From: Tanypteryx hageni
Taxonomy: Eukaryota > Arthropoda > Insecta > Odonata > Petaluridae
Assembly (NCBI GenBank): GCA_028673005.1
Contig: CM054118.1
Span: forward strand, 6,660,410-6,724,409
Length of the DNA: 64,000 nucleotides
Direction of reading: 5' to 3'
The position numbers were made by a program, and so were the translations under genes. Within the stretch, counting starts at the first letter, position 1; each line of letters opens with the position of its first letter. The notes under the pieces were generated by a model. The model ran no database searches. It had not been told where the DNA came from and saw only the letters and a list, made by a program, of their open reading frames with translations. Of this stretch, positions 47,400 to 59,071 are shown in pieces.

Positions 47400-48220
47400 A
47401 TCATTATTTATAGACGTTTCTTACAGAGTAGCAGGAGGATAATATACTAGTAGAAAGTGCTTGAATACTGCAAGCATTTTATCTCACATTAAAAAACATT
47501 AATTTTTCTGAGATATTTCATCATGAGAAATATTTCTTTAATTCTAAAGATTTCTCCTCTTTACCGGTTTTCGTTTCTTCTTTATGGAAAAATAATAGAC
47601 TAAAACAATCACTAATTTTTGCAATTGAAGGAATATTATACTTTTTTCACATTGAGTTAATAATGCCACACATTTCTGCCAAATTTTAAATTTATAGCAC
47701 AATTAGACGTGAAATAACATTTATATAATTGTTTAAAACTACAATTTTTAACGGCCGTAATAAGAATTTCATGGATACATTGAAATATTTATTTGTTTAA
47801 ATATATTAAACTCTAGATAATATAAAAATTTCAGCTTCCTAACTCGCCGCGTAGTATATAAACAATTACATAATTGTTTAAAATTTAAGAATTTTTAACT
47901 GCCAAACAAATCAAAATATCAAAATTGGTATAATCCCAATTTCGTTTTTTTTTACAAATCCTACCTAAAAACAAAATTTCAGCTCCGTAGTACATTCGAA
48001 AATACGTAAACCTGGAAAATTTGTTTAAACAATTGCAAATTTTTAGCGGCCACATTGTTGCACTTTCTCAAGATTTTCGTTTTTTGTAGTCGGTTTTTTA
48101 CAAAATCCCACCTATGAAAAAAAAATTAGGAATCTCCAGCTCATCTGGAAGTGCCTAAACATTAGTATCCTCCTATATTTTATATCATCCTCCTCTTCCT
48201 CTGTAAGGAACGTCTATATA
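47400..48220 (-). mobile_element. TIR/subrepeat element, copy D (both ends)
   Basis: Minus-orientation copy of the family at 27745. The ends ATCATTATTTATAGACGTTTC (left) and GTAAGGAACGTCTATATA (right) are imperfect inverted repeats. The order of boxes is reversed relative to copy B: CTTGAATACTGCAAGC, ACGGCCGTAATAAG, AACTGCCAAACAAATC, GCGGCCACATTGTTGCAC, CATCTGGAAGTGCC. No ORF. Confidence 0.85.
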
Positions 48221-48578
48221 CTAGTAGTTGGTGCTTGCATTCTGCAAGCATATCATCTCAACATAAAAAACGTAAATTTATCATATTTCATCATTACAAA
48301 TATTTTCGTTTTTCCCTTATGTAAAAATTATTGATTAAAACAATTCCAAAACTTTGTAATTTTAAAATTTTTATACATTATCCATTATGGGGTACTAATA
48401 CTACACATTTCTGCCAAATTTTAAAGTTTTAGCACTTCTAGAAGTGAAATAATATTTTTATAATTGTTTAAATTTTAAACATTTTTAACGGCAATATATT
48501 TATGGACTCAAATGCTTATTTGTGCAAATGCACTACTCTGTAAATAAATTGAAAATTTAAGCTTCCTAGCTCATCCCA
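48221..48578 (-). mobile_element. TIR/subrepeat element, partial copy E
   Basis: Follows copy D without a gap, from CTAGTAGTTGGTGCTTGC to GCTTCCTAGCTCATCCCA. It is the right half of a unit in minus orientation, and both TIRs are absent. It meets copy F head to head at about 48578. Confidence 0.8.
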
Positions 48579-49339
48579 TTGTTTAGGCACTTCCAGATGA
48601 GCTGTAGATTCGAAATTTTTTATTAGGTAGGACTTTGTGCAAAACCGACGAGAAAAAACGAAAATCTTGAAAAAGTGCAACAATGCGGCCGCTAAAAGTT
48701 CGCAATTGTTTAATCAAATTTTCAAAGTTTATGCATTTCCGAATGTGCTACGAAGCTGAATTTTTTTAGACTTAGGATATGTAAAAAAAAAACGAAATAG
48801 TGATTATACAAATTTTGATATTTTAATTTGTTTGGCAGTTAAAAATTCTTAAAATTTAAACAAATAGGTAAATGTTTAGATACTACGGGGCAAGTTAGGG
48901 AGCTGAAGTTTTAAAGTTATTTAGAACATAATCTATATAAACGATTAGATATTTCAATGTATCCATGAATCTTTTATTTCGGCCGTTAAAAATTGTTAAA
49001 TTTAAAAAATTAGATAAATGTTATTTCACTTCTAAATGTGCTAAAAATTTAAAATTTGGCATAAATGTGTGGAATTATAAATTCAATGTGGAAAACGTAA
49101 AATATTAATAAAATTGCAAAAATTAGTGATTGTTTCACTCCTTTATTTTTCCATAAGGAAAAAAAAGAAATTTGGTCCCTAGGAGAAATCTTTTGAATTA
49201 AAGAAATTTCTCCCATGATGAAATATCTCTCTCAAAAATTAATGTTCTTTCAAGGTGAGATGAAATGCTTGCAGTATTCAAGCACCTTCTACTAGTATGT
49301 TATATCCTCCTCTGTAAGAAACGTCTATATATAATGATA
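48579..49339 (+). mobile_element. TIR/subrepeat element, copy F
   Basis: Plus orientation from GTTTAGGCACTTCCAGATG to the right TIR (49300-49339, CTCCTCTGTAAGAAACG). The four subrepeats are visible (boxes ATGCGGCCGCTAAAAG, TTTGGCAGTTAAAAATT, TCGGCCGTTAAAAATT). The left TIR is missing at the head-to-head junction with copy E. Confidence 0.85.
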
Positions 49340-49555
49340 GACCTTCCTTACAGAGGAGGAAGATATAACATAATATATAGGAAGATATTAATGTTTAGGC
49401 ACTTCCAGATGACCTGGTGATCGAAATTGTTTCTTATATAGGATTTTGTGCAAAACCGTCGACAAAAAACCAAAATCTTAAAAAAGTGCAACAATGCGGC
49501 CGCTAAAAATTTGCAATTGTTTGATCAAAATTTTCAAGGTTTATGTATTTCCGAA
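49340..49555 (+). mobile_element. TIR/subrepeat element, partial copy G
   Basis: The left TIR (GACCTTCCTTACAGAGGAGG) directly follows the right TIR of copy F, then GGATTTTGTGCAAAACCG and AATGCGGCCGCTAAAAAT. The copy breaks off after TATGTATTTCCGAATG. Confidence 0.8.
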
Positions 49556-50171
49556 TGTATGTATCTATGCATCTATCAATATGATAACCCTTGAAAAATT
49601 CCTCACAGAAAAGATGGAATTCCAAACCCGTTCCGTTTCGCATATTTCATTCGCTTTCGTGCGAGGAAAGCACGTTGTTTTTTGTCTTTTGTCGAGCGTA
49701 TTTTGACTTTTTAATATCAACATCAGAAATGGTTGAACTGTTAATCCATCACTGGCTCGTTATTCGTCACTAATTTTGTACCGGATAAATATAACATGAT
49801 GAATAATCAACTTAAAATCGAAATTGACTACCTGTTAATCCATCAAACTAACTGAAACACAACGCACGCGTTTGAATTACATGTATTATGTATTATATGA
49901 ATCAGTAATAACGCGAACTTTCGAGCCGACGGGAAAATTTTGTTTATCTATCAAGCGATATAAAGAGTCTGCTCGTAGGTCCCTCGAAACTAACAGGATC
50001 ACCAAAATAAAAGGGAACCAAATGTCGCCACGCGCGACCACCTGGGTGAACACCCTGGCAGGCGCGTTGCAGGGGCGCATATCCCGAGTGAACCCTTTTA
50101 ACCACCGCGGTGTGGTCCAAGTGTAACCCGGGGTTTGTTGTTCTCCTACGACGACGATGGTCCCACACAGC
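49556..50171. other. spacer with a GC-rich patch at 50,010-50,170
   Basis: No supported gene. The 50,010-50,170 patch (ACCACCTGGGTGAACACCCT, CAGGCGCGTTGCAGGGGCGC) may be an old SINE or repeat, but no tRNA-like boxes are convincing. Confidence 0.4.
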
Positions 50172-50185
50172 ATCCTCAGCGCTGA
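50172..50185. repeat. 14 bp perfect palindrome
   Basis: CCTCAGCGCTGAGG reads the same on both strands. Significance unknown. Confidence 0.6.
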
Positions 50186-50208
50186 GGTCTATTTTCGGAA
50201 TTCCCTTG

Positions 50209-50272
50209 TTTGCACACACATACGTGCACACACACACGCACGCACACACGCACACTTGCACACGCGCACACG
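50209..50272. repeat. (CA)/(CG)-mixed microsatellite
   Basis: Alternating CACACA and CGCACG runs. The Val/Cys-rich antisense frames over it are artefacts. Confidence 0.95.
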
Positions 50273-51663
50273 TCAGCAATAATGTCGTAATCTATAGCGG
50301 CATGTTCGAACGCAGCAGGGTGGCAAGAGGGAGTGTTGTGGAAGAGGAAAGCGTGCGAAGAGGGACTTATGAGGTGGAAACGATGAGCAGAAATAAGAGT
50401 TGGGAAAGGATAGAATGCGAGTTCTAGTCGCATATGGTATGGGATCAAGCTTCCGCCCGATAATGTCCCGCTCGCGAATATACGCAACAATCAATAAAAA
50501 GAGAAATAAAAAACGTTTCTCACGCGTGCGTTTGAAAAGTTTATCCCTTGCCCAAAAATCTAAAAAAGCTAATGAATTGCAAAGCTTTTACAAGCTTTCT
50601 TAACGTTTTGTGTATCGATTGCTTTCGCGCTTAAATTTAATTTGCGTATTAAGATTAATACCAAGCAACCGAGCTAATACATTGAATTTGTGATTGGTTA
50701 TCTTAGCTTGCTGTAGCTATCCGTTGCTATGCATATGTGCTACGAGTCAAAATGCGAGCGGGGATATTAATATAACCAATGAAGTTATTGTGCGGAGGAT
50801 AACGTTTGTTAGATGTTTATTTTTTGGTGGATCAGTTTATCGATTGCAAAGAATATATTCAACGAAAAATTATTTAAAAAAAATATTTATTCATTTAACG
50901 GGCTTACCTCGTTTAATTAATCATTTAATATAGTGTGTTATTTATTCAATATGAAGTAAACCATCAACATTTGCGGTTGTAACTGTCCTCGTTTTGATCA
51001 CGCTCTATAGGTTTTATTATTCATCTATTCACCGTTCGCAGCATTTTGACTTGACTATTCGAGAGTTTAACCCGTGGCGCCATTCGCAAATTGTTGCTTT
51101 CAATGCTTAAGCAATCATTTCTGTGTTCCCTATAGTATTCAAATATAGTATGTATTACTGCTACGTCTTTTGTTTTTTGTAGCGAAAATGATCGCATGTT
51201 GTTGAATTTCATTGTTTTATTTTTCTATCTGATCGATTTTTATATAGCTCATGTTTTCAGGCAAAAAATAAATCCATCGTCTCTCTGTGTTCTTTTGTCT
51301 GTCATTTTATTAAATATTTTACTTCTGGCTCAGGATTCCTATTTTTCATATCTTTTGACGCATAGGGTTGGGTTTACATTGCAATAATGGGTCTTATCTC
51401 GATAGCGTTTCGAACCAGTCGTGCGTGAGCGGTTTAGGATAGCTTTCCTCGCAATATCATTCCTTGTATTTATCTTAATTAACTATCCAATTAGAATTAT
51501 TATTTTTCATGGTTAGCATGACAATTACAATATGTATACGCATGTTCTTATGAAACTACTACCTTCATATAAGTCTTGATAGAATGAGTCCAACAAACTC
51601 CCATTTCCTATTAGATTGCGGTTAGCGGTTTTTTAAAATACGCTAATGTAATCGTTTTGTCTG
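50273..51663. other. AT-rich spacer
   Basis: No supported feature. Confidence 0.55.
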
Positions 51664-51960
51664 TCAGTCCGTCCGTCCGTCATACTTTCCTGTCCGCTGA
51701 ACTACATCTACGCCGTTCAAATTAGGAACCCCAATTTCAGGGATTTGTTCATGGCCGTGAGTTCTTCCCGAGGATGAAATTTGGAGACTCCAGGGGCAGC
51801 GTAAGCAGAGGGCAATACAAAATTAAATTAGTGAACTACTTCTACACCGTTCAACTTAGAGCTACCAAATTTTCAAAATAGTTTTGGCTGGTGACAATCT
51901 TGAACCTTATTGATTTGGGACCCGCCTGTCTGCCTTATAATAGACTTTAAAAAAACCTTA
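51664..51960. repeat. (GTCC)n followed by a diverged ~134 bp tandem pair
   Basis: GTCAGTCCGTCCGTCCGTC at about 51664 leads to two units starting CTGAACTACATCTACGCCGT (51697) and GTGAACTACTTCTACACCGT (51831). The second diverges after ~35 bp. It looks like the end of a mobile element with a tetranucleotide run. Confidence 0.6.
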
Positions 51961-52139
51961 TCAACGATCTGTATGGATCCGTTACTGCGGTAAATTTTCC
52001 TTTTGCTTACGCTGCTACAGTAAAAAAACCCGCCCATAGTATTTGATTCATCAATTCTTTTTTTACTTATTTGATCATTCGCGTTGATTCCCTGGAGCAT
52101 GTTTAGGGACCTCTGCACATGAATTATCGAATAAAAGTT
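51961..52139. other. no recognisable feature
   Basis: Short unique sequence. The 81-codon minus frame (51873-52118) is unsupported. Confidence 0.5.
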
Positions 52140-53110
52140 TTGAGGATTTTAGAGGTGTGGGACACGGACTATGAGAAAAGAAGATATGAGTTTCAGGGAA
52201 AATTAGTTGGACCGAGAAAAAATGAGGGATTTGTAAGGAGAAGATAGGAGTGTAATTAGACTAATAAGGGGAAAGCAGAAAAAATGGGTGGGTTTAATTT
52301 AATGAGGCGAAGGTCTTAAGTAAATTCAAATAAAGGAAGATGCTAGCAAAGAGGCAGGAATAGTAATTGAGGAGTATTAGATGTACTAAAAGAAAGGGGG
52401 TTGTGGAATTTAGTTGGATTAAATCCTAACAAAAGGCATAAAACCTACGATTACAACATGGATTACTAAATAATTGTGTGGCGTTGGTGGTCGAGATACA
52501 TGAAGCTGTAGGAAAGAAAAACTAAATGAATGAGAAAGGGGAAAGTGAGAGATAGACGTAGAATAAAAAAATGAAAAGAATGATAGATGCAAGAAAAGGG
52601 TAGGGGAGAGAAACAAGAGGATTAAGAAGAAAGAATGGCAGAGAACTATTGGAGATGATGATAGAAAGAGGGAAAAACAAGCGGTACAATAGAGAAGATG
52701 GATTGATGAAAAGGGAGAGGAGAAAGAGAGAGATTTAAAAAAAGCGGATAAGGGGAGGGCGACGAAGTGGATGGAAAGAAGGGCGAGGGGAATTACGGCG
52801 ATTGGAGTGCGAGGAGGAGAGGAGAAAGGAGAGATAGAGGGCGATGGGAGAGGCGCGGAGGAGACGGAGAAAAACTAGAGGGAAGCTTCGCCTCGCCGCC
52901 TGGAGGGGGTGTGCGAATCGGGTCAAAAGGCCGACCAATAGGGATGAAGATTGGAGGTCGAATCTAGGTCGCTGGGGCGACGGCCAAACCCCCGGCCTTC
53001 GGAACGAGTCTCTAGGGAGTCGGGGGAGGTGTTAATGGCCGGCGGGGGCGGAGAGTGAGAGAGGGAGGGCGAAAGAGTGAGAGAAAGAGGACGAGAGAGA
53101 GGGTTAAGCA
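52140..53110. repeat. purine-rich tract, GC-rich at its right end
   Basis: The plus strand is dominated by AGGAGA, GAAAG and GGGAG motifs. 52,740-53,110 adds CpG (GGAGGCGCGGAGGAGACGG types). Ser/Leu/Pro-rich antisense frames and Arg/Gly-rich sense frames are low-complexity by-products. A CpG-rich purine block could be regulatory, but nothing proves it. Confidence 0.6.
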
Positions 53111-53836
53111 TAACGGCCGTGTGCGTATTTATCTACAGGGTGTCTCAAATGTCAAAGAAAATTAAATCTAATATACTATATTTATTGTTACATTTGTTAT
53201 GTTTATTTTGCTGTTTATGATTAAGTTAGCTCTCAAAATTATTTCTTATGATCAAGAGGATCAGTATTTGTGACATTATTTTTAAGCACACCCAGTTTGG
53301 TCATTCGTCTTTCATAACATAGGTTTAGTGAACCAAACACGAGTTCTAGTAGCTCTTATTCACCATGAAAGAAGGTAGAACTAAAAACACATTTTCAGCG
53401 CATAACACCCAGAGGTAAACGGACACCCATAATGATGATTTTGATAACTAAATATCTCATAAATATTGGAATAAATATGACAAAGGTAGCAATGAATATA
53501 TATAACATATATAATACACGTCCTATTTATCGATTCTAATTTAACTTCAACGCCTTAAGATATATTTAACCAGTATTCTAAATTTGTGCTCAGATAATTC
53601 TACTATGGAAATAAATAAAAAGGAAATAGATTGTGGCATTGTAGTAATTTGTAATTGAAATAAGAAAGTTATGTGAACAAATTGTATTAACGTTTTTTTT
53701 TTCTTTTGGATATTTCTGTAATGGTTATAGCTATGGTTTTAGCATTCGCGCTTAAGAATTCTAGTTGAAAATGTTTGAACGCATTGAAGTTATAACATAA
53801 TCGTTTACAACTACAGTTTTATGGGATATAACATAA
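53111..53836. other. AT-rich spacer
   Basis: TACAGGGTGTCTCAAATG at 53136-53153 resembles the end of some insect DNA transposons, but no partner end was found. Confidence 0.4.
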
Positions 53837-54120
53837 CAGGGATGGAGCTCGGGCGGCAGGCGGTCTCCAAGTGTGTTTAGTGCGTCTCGGGAAGCTATGG
53901 TCGAAACTAAATTCTGTTATATTTAATAAGTAAATTCATATTATTTAAGTTCAAATCATATTAGTAAAACAGTCTATATTAAAATATGCTTCCTAAAAAC
54001 CAAACGCAATTTAAACTCTAATTTGGCCCGCCAATAAGTTGACAACTTAGAATGCAGCCCGCCAAAGGACTTGCAACCACTAATGCGGCTCGCCAAGTTG
54101 AAGCGGTTGACCACCCGTAC
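53837..54120. mobile_element. short non-autonomous hAT element (diverged)
   Basis: The left end CAGGGATGGAGCTCGGGCGG and right end (reverse complement GTACGGGTGGTCAACCGC) resemble the ends of the two better copies at 54900 and 60628. The right third has the same alternation of GCCCGCCAA and GCTCGCCAAG blocks. Flanks TAACATAA and TTATATAA agree at 6 of 8 positions. Confidence 0.5.
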
Positions 54121-54410
54121 TTATATAACTCTGTAAATAGAGGAAGAAATTAGAAAATTTCGGTGCATGCGTATCTTAGCGTGTCGGTTGTATGTGTGGG
54201 ATGTTCGAAGGCGTATTTATTTCATAAGCAAGAAACGCATAAAGGATTCGAGCACGGAGATGTTTAGAGTAAAGGAACAGAAGTAAAGACTGCGTTTGGC
54301 AGGTGGGTCTCTCTCTCTTTAACGTTTGAGGTCTCTCTTTTTCTTCCCTTTTTTTGCGAGATTTGTGTGCTTTTCTGTCTTTGCTCCAAGGATTTCGCCG
54401 TGAGGTTATA

Positions 54411-54412
54411 GG

Positions 54413-54447
<35 letters not shown>
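54411..54447. repeat. (TA)n(CA)n microsatellite
   Basis: TA repeats passing into CA repeats, just left of the small element at 54457. Confidence 0.95.
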
Positions 54448-54448
<1 letters not shown>

Positions 54449-54456
54449 AACATACA

Positions 54457-54713
54457 CAGAGGCGTAACTAAGAGATGCGGCGCCTATGACAAAATTTTAA
54501 GGAAACACCTTGTGTGCGTAGAATATGATTCTTGCTGCGTTTTCATAAAGAATATTAACGTTTTTATTAAGAATAACTTAAATATTTGAGTGTTAAATTA
54601 ATATTTATTTATGGAGAAATAAACTTTTGACATTTTTTTGGGTGCGTTTGGCACCTTCTGCAAGCGGCGCCTATGGCAAATGCCACCTTCGCCATACCAT
54701 AGTTACGGCACTG
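54457..54713. mobile_element. 257 bp MITE-like element
   Basis: The ends CAGAGGCGTAACTAAG and (reverse complement) CAGTGCCGTAACTATG are inverted repeats. Inside lies a 17 bp direct repeat GCGGCGCCTATGRCAAA at 54477 and 54664. No ORF and no clear target duplication. It is bordered by TA-containing microsatellites on both sides. Confidence 0.6.
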
Positions 54714-54741
54714 TATATGTATATATATATATGTGTGTGTG
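54714..54741. repeat. (TA)n(TG)n microsatellite
   Basis: TATG and TA repeats followed by TG repeats, on the right side of the 257 bp element. Confidence 0.9.
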
Positions 54742-54899
54742 TTCTAAAGAAAAGGATGGATAGAGTGCGGGACAGGAAGAAAAGTGATGGAGGATTGAAA
54801 AGCAGGAGGAGAGAAGAAAAGGAATGTGTTAGAGGAACCGCCACATTGTTGACGCAGTAGAACTCGAAGGAGGAGGAGCAAACAAACAATTGTGTAATC

Positions 54900-55207
54900 C
54901 AGGGTGGGCAACCTTTTTGCGTGGCGGGCCCCACTAAAAGTTGCAGCGGGCCGCAAAAACAGATAAAAATGCTTAGGCGGTCCACGTTAGGGTTCAAATC
55001 GGGAGTGATTTGAGATAATTCGAGTGATCCTGTTTGTGAACATCAATAAAATATAATATGTTATCCCCATAACATCATTGGAAAGGTTAACCGGCAATAA
55101 TTTTTAGCCAAAAATATGAAATTATCTGTATTTTATATTACGATTCGCATTCATAATGGAATCGCGGGCCCCATAAAATGCCCTCGCGGGCCATGGTGTG
55201 CCCCCTG
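54900..55207 (-). mobile_element. 308 bp non-autonomous hAT element
   Basis: The ends CAGGGTGGGCAACC and (reverse complement) CAGGGGGCACACCATGGC are hAT-type TIRs. Flanking octamers GTGTAATC (54892-54899) and GTCTAATT (55208-55215) match at 6 of 8. The whole body aligns in reverse orientation with 60628-60967, sharing GTAATATAAAATACAGATAA and GGGATAACATATTAT. No ORF. Confidence 0.8.
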
Positions 55208-55215
55208 GTCTAATT

Positions 55216-56209
55216 AGTTCGAACTGCTAAATATCCATCGAAAATGTTTGCTTTCTCTCTCTTCCGTGTTTTCCTCCTCTTTTACTTCTTCCTCTATTCA
55301 ATATCTCTTCCTCAACTATTCAATCAGACCGCTCTGTGTGAGAGTGAGAATTGGGTTGATAGAGAAATATGAGGCAAGAACCTTCTCTCTCCCACGCACG
55401 ATGTTTCTTCAAGCGGGAGCACTCTCAAAAACGTGTCCCACAATTTGTTTAGGCTAGCGGTCCAAAATGCCTAACCAAGTTGGATTAAGGGAGGGAACGA
55501 TGCTGTTAAAAAATGACTTTTTTTCTCTATATATAATTTCTATGATGCATCGCTCAGAAGGATTTAGGTTGAGATTTGAAGCATGCTGAGAGTGCGGGAT
55601 TAACGCATAACAGAGGAAATGTACTTATAGAAGAGTAGCATAAAGGGTTACTTAATATTTAACATGCACAAATCCATGAAATCTCTCTGTGATTGACACG
55701 TCGAATTATGTAATTGCCATAGATATAATTATACAGATACAATTATGGGTTAAATTCTCAAATAATTTCCGTAATTTAAGAAAATTTTAGCCGTGAAAGT
55801 TCCTTTGATCATCATAAATGCTCTTCATTTTATGATACTTGATATGTTAAATCATTGGGCTGACCTATTAATTCAAGACGATTTGATAGCATACGCCTTA
55901 GTGATGTCACTAAAACTATCAAAGAAACGCAGAAGCATTTAAACTGAATCAATCCAAAATTTCATAGAAAAATTATTAGTTTCATCGGAGTACACAAAGT
56001 CGAAGTCAGATAATTAATTTGATGGCAATTTTATTTTTTTATATTAACAATAGTGAGATTTTCTTCTATTTCAGGTTATGTTTTTGGTAACGACGACGGT
56101 TAAGTTTCATCGAAATCGTTATTGCTAGTGAAAAACCTTCTTTAAATTAAATTGCTTTTAATTCGATAGGAAAAACGTAAGAAAGAGCGTGATTATGTAA
56201 TTCTGCAAC
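55216..56209. other. AT-rich spacer
   Basis: Nothing supported. The 69-codon frame at 55248-55457 is unconvincing. Confidence 0.5.
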
Positions 56210-56760
56210 CTCGGGTGTTATCCTAAGTGGAACTCTGAGTATTGGGACGTGTAGGCGAACAAGAGAGTGGACTCGGATCCCATACGCGATTCCCGCGTTA
56301 ATTCGTTAGCGATGAAGTTCCTGTTCCAATAGGCGCCGTTGTTATTACCGTGGTTATTCCGGCGGCGCGGAAAATTGCCATAGGAGCACGGCGAGGGGTT
56401 ATATGGGAGACATGGAGATTCGTTCTATCAATTCTCGCACGTTTTGAGGAGGATGTTTGGTTTTGCGGCGAGCGGCAGCACGTTCCTCAATCTACCCGCG
56501 TCGACTAGAGGTTCGAACAGCTGTTGAACGCGTTGGCGTACATTCGGTAGGGTTTTTAGATTCGCACGGAAGGATGTTGACGATCGAGCTTGAATCCGCC
56601 TTCAGAATTAAGGACGTTATTTTAGGCTCGCGGACGTTTCAGGTTAAGCTCAATGATTTTATTCACATTGCAGCCAATGTTACTCAAACGCTAGATCGCG
56701 AACTTCTAGGAGTTCGTTCATTCGTTTGTTTTCTGACTAATCAGCCTCTTGGACTATTAT
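56210..56760. other. CpG-richer segment of unknown role
   Basis: 56,280-56,560 is markedly CpG-rich (ACGCGATTCCCGCG, CCGGCGGCGCGG). A plus-strand open frame of about 100 codons (56457-56762) begins inside it, but it opens at a GTG, has no known domain and ends in ordinary sequence. It could be an enhancer, an alternative promoter or exon of the gene starting near 42 kb, or an old insertion. Confidence 0.35.
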
Positions 56761-57118
56761 AGCCCCTAGGCCCTAGGGGTTCGTGAGATAACTTCAAGGG
56801 ACTTGTGAGAATAAAATAGCATTGATGTCTTTTTCACTTTCATGGTCCTAGAGTTCTTAACAATATTTTAATTTCCTTTTGATTAATCAATGGTTTTGTT
56901 TTCAATTTTTTATCATATTTCAAGAAATATGTTTTAGTTTTACTGTGTGCTAACAAAAATTGATGACAAGATCAAAGATCCTGATTTTATTGTAAACGTG
57001 TTGCATAGCATGTGTTGTAGTTGCTTTTTATTCTTTATAAATTTAACGCGTTCAAAAAGATTTGTTTTTACAGATTCATTCATTGAGGGTTTGTCGCCAA
57101 AACTGTATTTTGCAAAGA
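56761..57118 (+). mobile_element. hAT-like element, family 2, second copy
   Basis: The AGGGGTTCGTGAGATAACTT repeats at 56775 and the body 56952-57118 match 18691-18860 (GATTTTATTGTAAACGTG, AACGCGTTCAAAAAG, GGGTTTGTCGCCAAAACTGT). The right end is missing. The 84-113 codon frames over it are not genes. Confidence 0.5.
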
Positions 57119-57738
57119 GAAAAGAGTTAGCAACCATCGAGTATACACCCATCTTTCGCTTTGCATGGTGGATATGGTCCTGGGAAAAACCATGTAAAAC
57201 TAAACCGCGCAAAGAGTAGTCATATTCAGTTGAATGCCATTGGTGAACATTTTTTGTCCCGATGTCGTTTAATTTGATCACTCTCTATTTATATCGGGAA
57301 TCCATGAAAATTTTGTTTCCCAAAACATTTACTTACACTAATGTTACATTGGATTTAGATTTTAAAGAAGAAGACACGCCATAAAAATGTACATCGAGGA
57401 GTAAAAATACAATAATTATGATAATTGAGGCCTATCAAAAGCCATGATCTTATTTGATCTTATCACACGTCACTGTTTAACGTGTAAATAAATGAAGGTA
57501 TTCATTATTTTCTCACGAAAACTCTCTATAAGATCAAAACGCTTAATCGGACAGAATGTGTTGAACGCATCAAATGTATGTCATAAGAAGTACGACATTA
57601 ACTCTGCGAAATTGTTTTGGACTTCCAAGATAGAATTTCAAATATCGGAAAACGTCAGTTGAGCTCATCGCACGCTCTTTCATGCAGTGAACATCATGCA
57701 CGTGCAGTGAAATACACTAAATATTTTTTAACAAAAGT
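57119..57738. other. AT-rich spacer
   Basis: No supported feature. Confidence 0.55.
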
Positions 57739-57916
57739 TATCATCTCATTTAACTTAATGGTTGTGTCGGAATTATTTTTGCAAACAGAAAAAGTGACTA
57801 ACCTAGGTATTTCTCAATATTAATTATCAATATTATCATCTCATTTAACTTAATGGTTGTGTCGGAATTATTTTTGCAAACAGAAAAAGTGACTAACCTA
57901 GGTATTTCTCAATATT
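57739..57916. repeat. exact 83 bp tandem duplication, 12 bp spacer
   Basis: 57739-57821 and 57834-57916 are identical over 83 bp, separated by AATTATCAATAT. The identity indicates a very recent event or an assembly artefact. Confidence 0.97.
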
Positions 57917-59034
57917 CAGTACTCATGTTGATAAAAACGGAAATTTATAACAGGAATGCTTAAAAGCTGCAATTTTAATTTGAGCGTTGAAAGTAAAATT
58001 CAAAGAGAAAATTACGCCTCATTTTAACTTTATTTAGCCTTTCAAGGAATAAGTGCCGGCTTTTAACATTAGGGCCTCTTCGACCAATTTCCGTTCATAT
58101 CAAAGCCTTCGTCTTTGATAACGCCTAATTTAGAGCGGTGTTTTTGAAAGGTTTCCGCTCAGGGCCCAAGTTTCCGTTACCCAAGTTGTTGGAAGGGAAG
58201 GGGAAGGCCCGTCATTATTGGAGCGGAGGGGGACTATTGTGGAAGGTCGGTCAAACACAGAACTTGTAATGCCTCATATCCGTCCTAGTAAACCTCCAGC
58301 TTTTTTTGCCTTGTCTTGTGCCATGAAATTGCAATGAGGAGGATATATCCCAGAATTTAAGTCTTATATCCATATTTTCTTCTACTTAAATGGGAGTTTT
58401 TAAATGAATATTGGTGGCAAACAACTCGGCAAAATTCTTCAGGTTTGTGACACGCTGATGTACATGCATGTATGATCCGTTGGGTAAATATGGACTATTA
58501 CTGATGTTAGAAAGCTGTAAGTACCTGAATTGCATTCGTTAAATTCTGAAATACATTATGCATCACATCTAGTTCTTATTTTCATTGTGTATATCCATGC
58601 TAGAAACCTCGATAATTTAGCCAAGCAGAAAAAAATTATCGCACTTCATAAACAAATATGGATATAAAAATTATATAGTATTTCACTAGAAAATATTCTT
58701 ATTTTCAAGCAGCTGTAAACGGGATTTTGTTATCCAGTATATTACAATAAATGGAATGATGATGTCATCGCACCGAGTCTGGGGACCGCATTAATCCACC
58801 ATACAAAATCCGCGGTCCTCATTCCATATTAAAACATTCCTCTGCACTCCAACTGCGTAGAGTATATTTAATGGGAACGAGAAATAAACTGGATATTTTT
58901 CAAATGTTAATTTATTAAATTTGTCAAATGTCGTAGATTTTTGAAAATATTTTATAAGAAACACAATTGGGTTTAGACTGCATCATAATATGAAATATCT
59001 TATTTTGAGGATCACATAAATGCTATACGAGATT
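57917..59034. other. spacer with a small hairpin
   Basis: A perfect 8 bp stem TATCAAAG/CTTTGATA with a 7-nt loop lies at 58098-58120 in a slightly GC-richer patch (58,050-58,260). Nothing else. Confidence 0.5.
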
Positions 59035-59071
59035 CGCATTCGGCCCGCGGACCACGTGTTTGAGCCTCCTG
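59035..59071 (-). mobile_element. hAT terminal fragment
   Basis: The reverse complement begins CAGGAGGCTCAAACACGTGG and continues into CCGCGGGCCGAATGCG, as at ends of the same class of hAT elements. No opposite end was found. Confidence 0.4.

Noticed and set aside
50110..50494. Frames of about 100 codons across the CA/CG microsatellite
   Set aside because: Repeat-derived composition; sense and antisense frames of similar length overlap.
52735..53111. Arg/Gly-rich plus frames and Pro/Ser-rich minus frames
   Set aside because: Products of a purine-rich low-complexity tract.
53136..53153. Transposon end TACAGGGTGTCTCAAATG
   Set aside because: Only one end is visible, with no partner and no target duplication.
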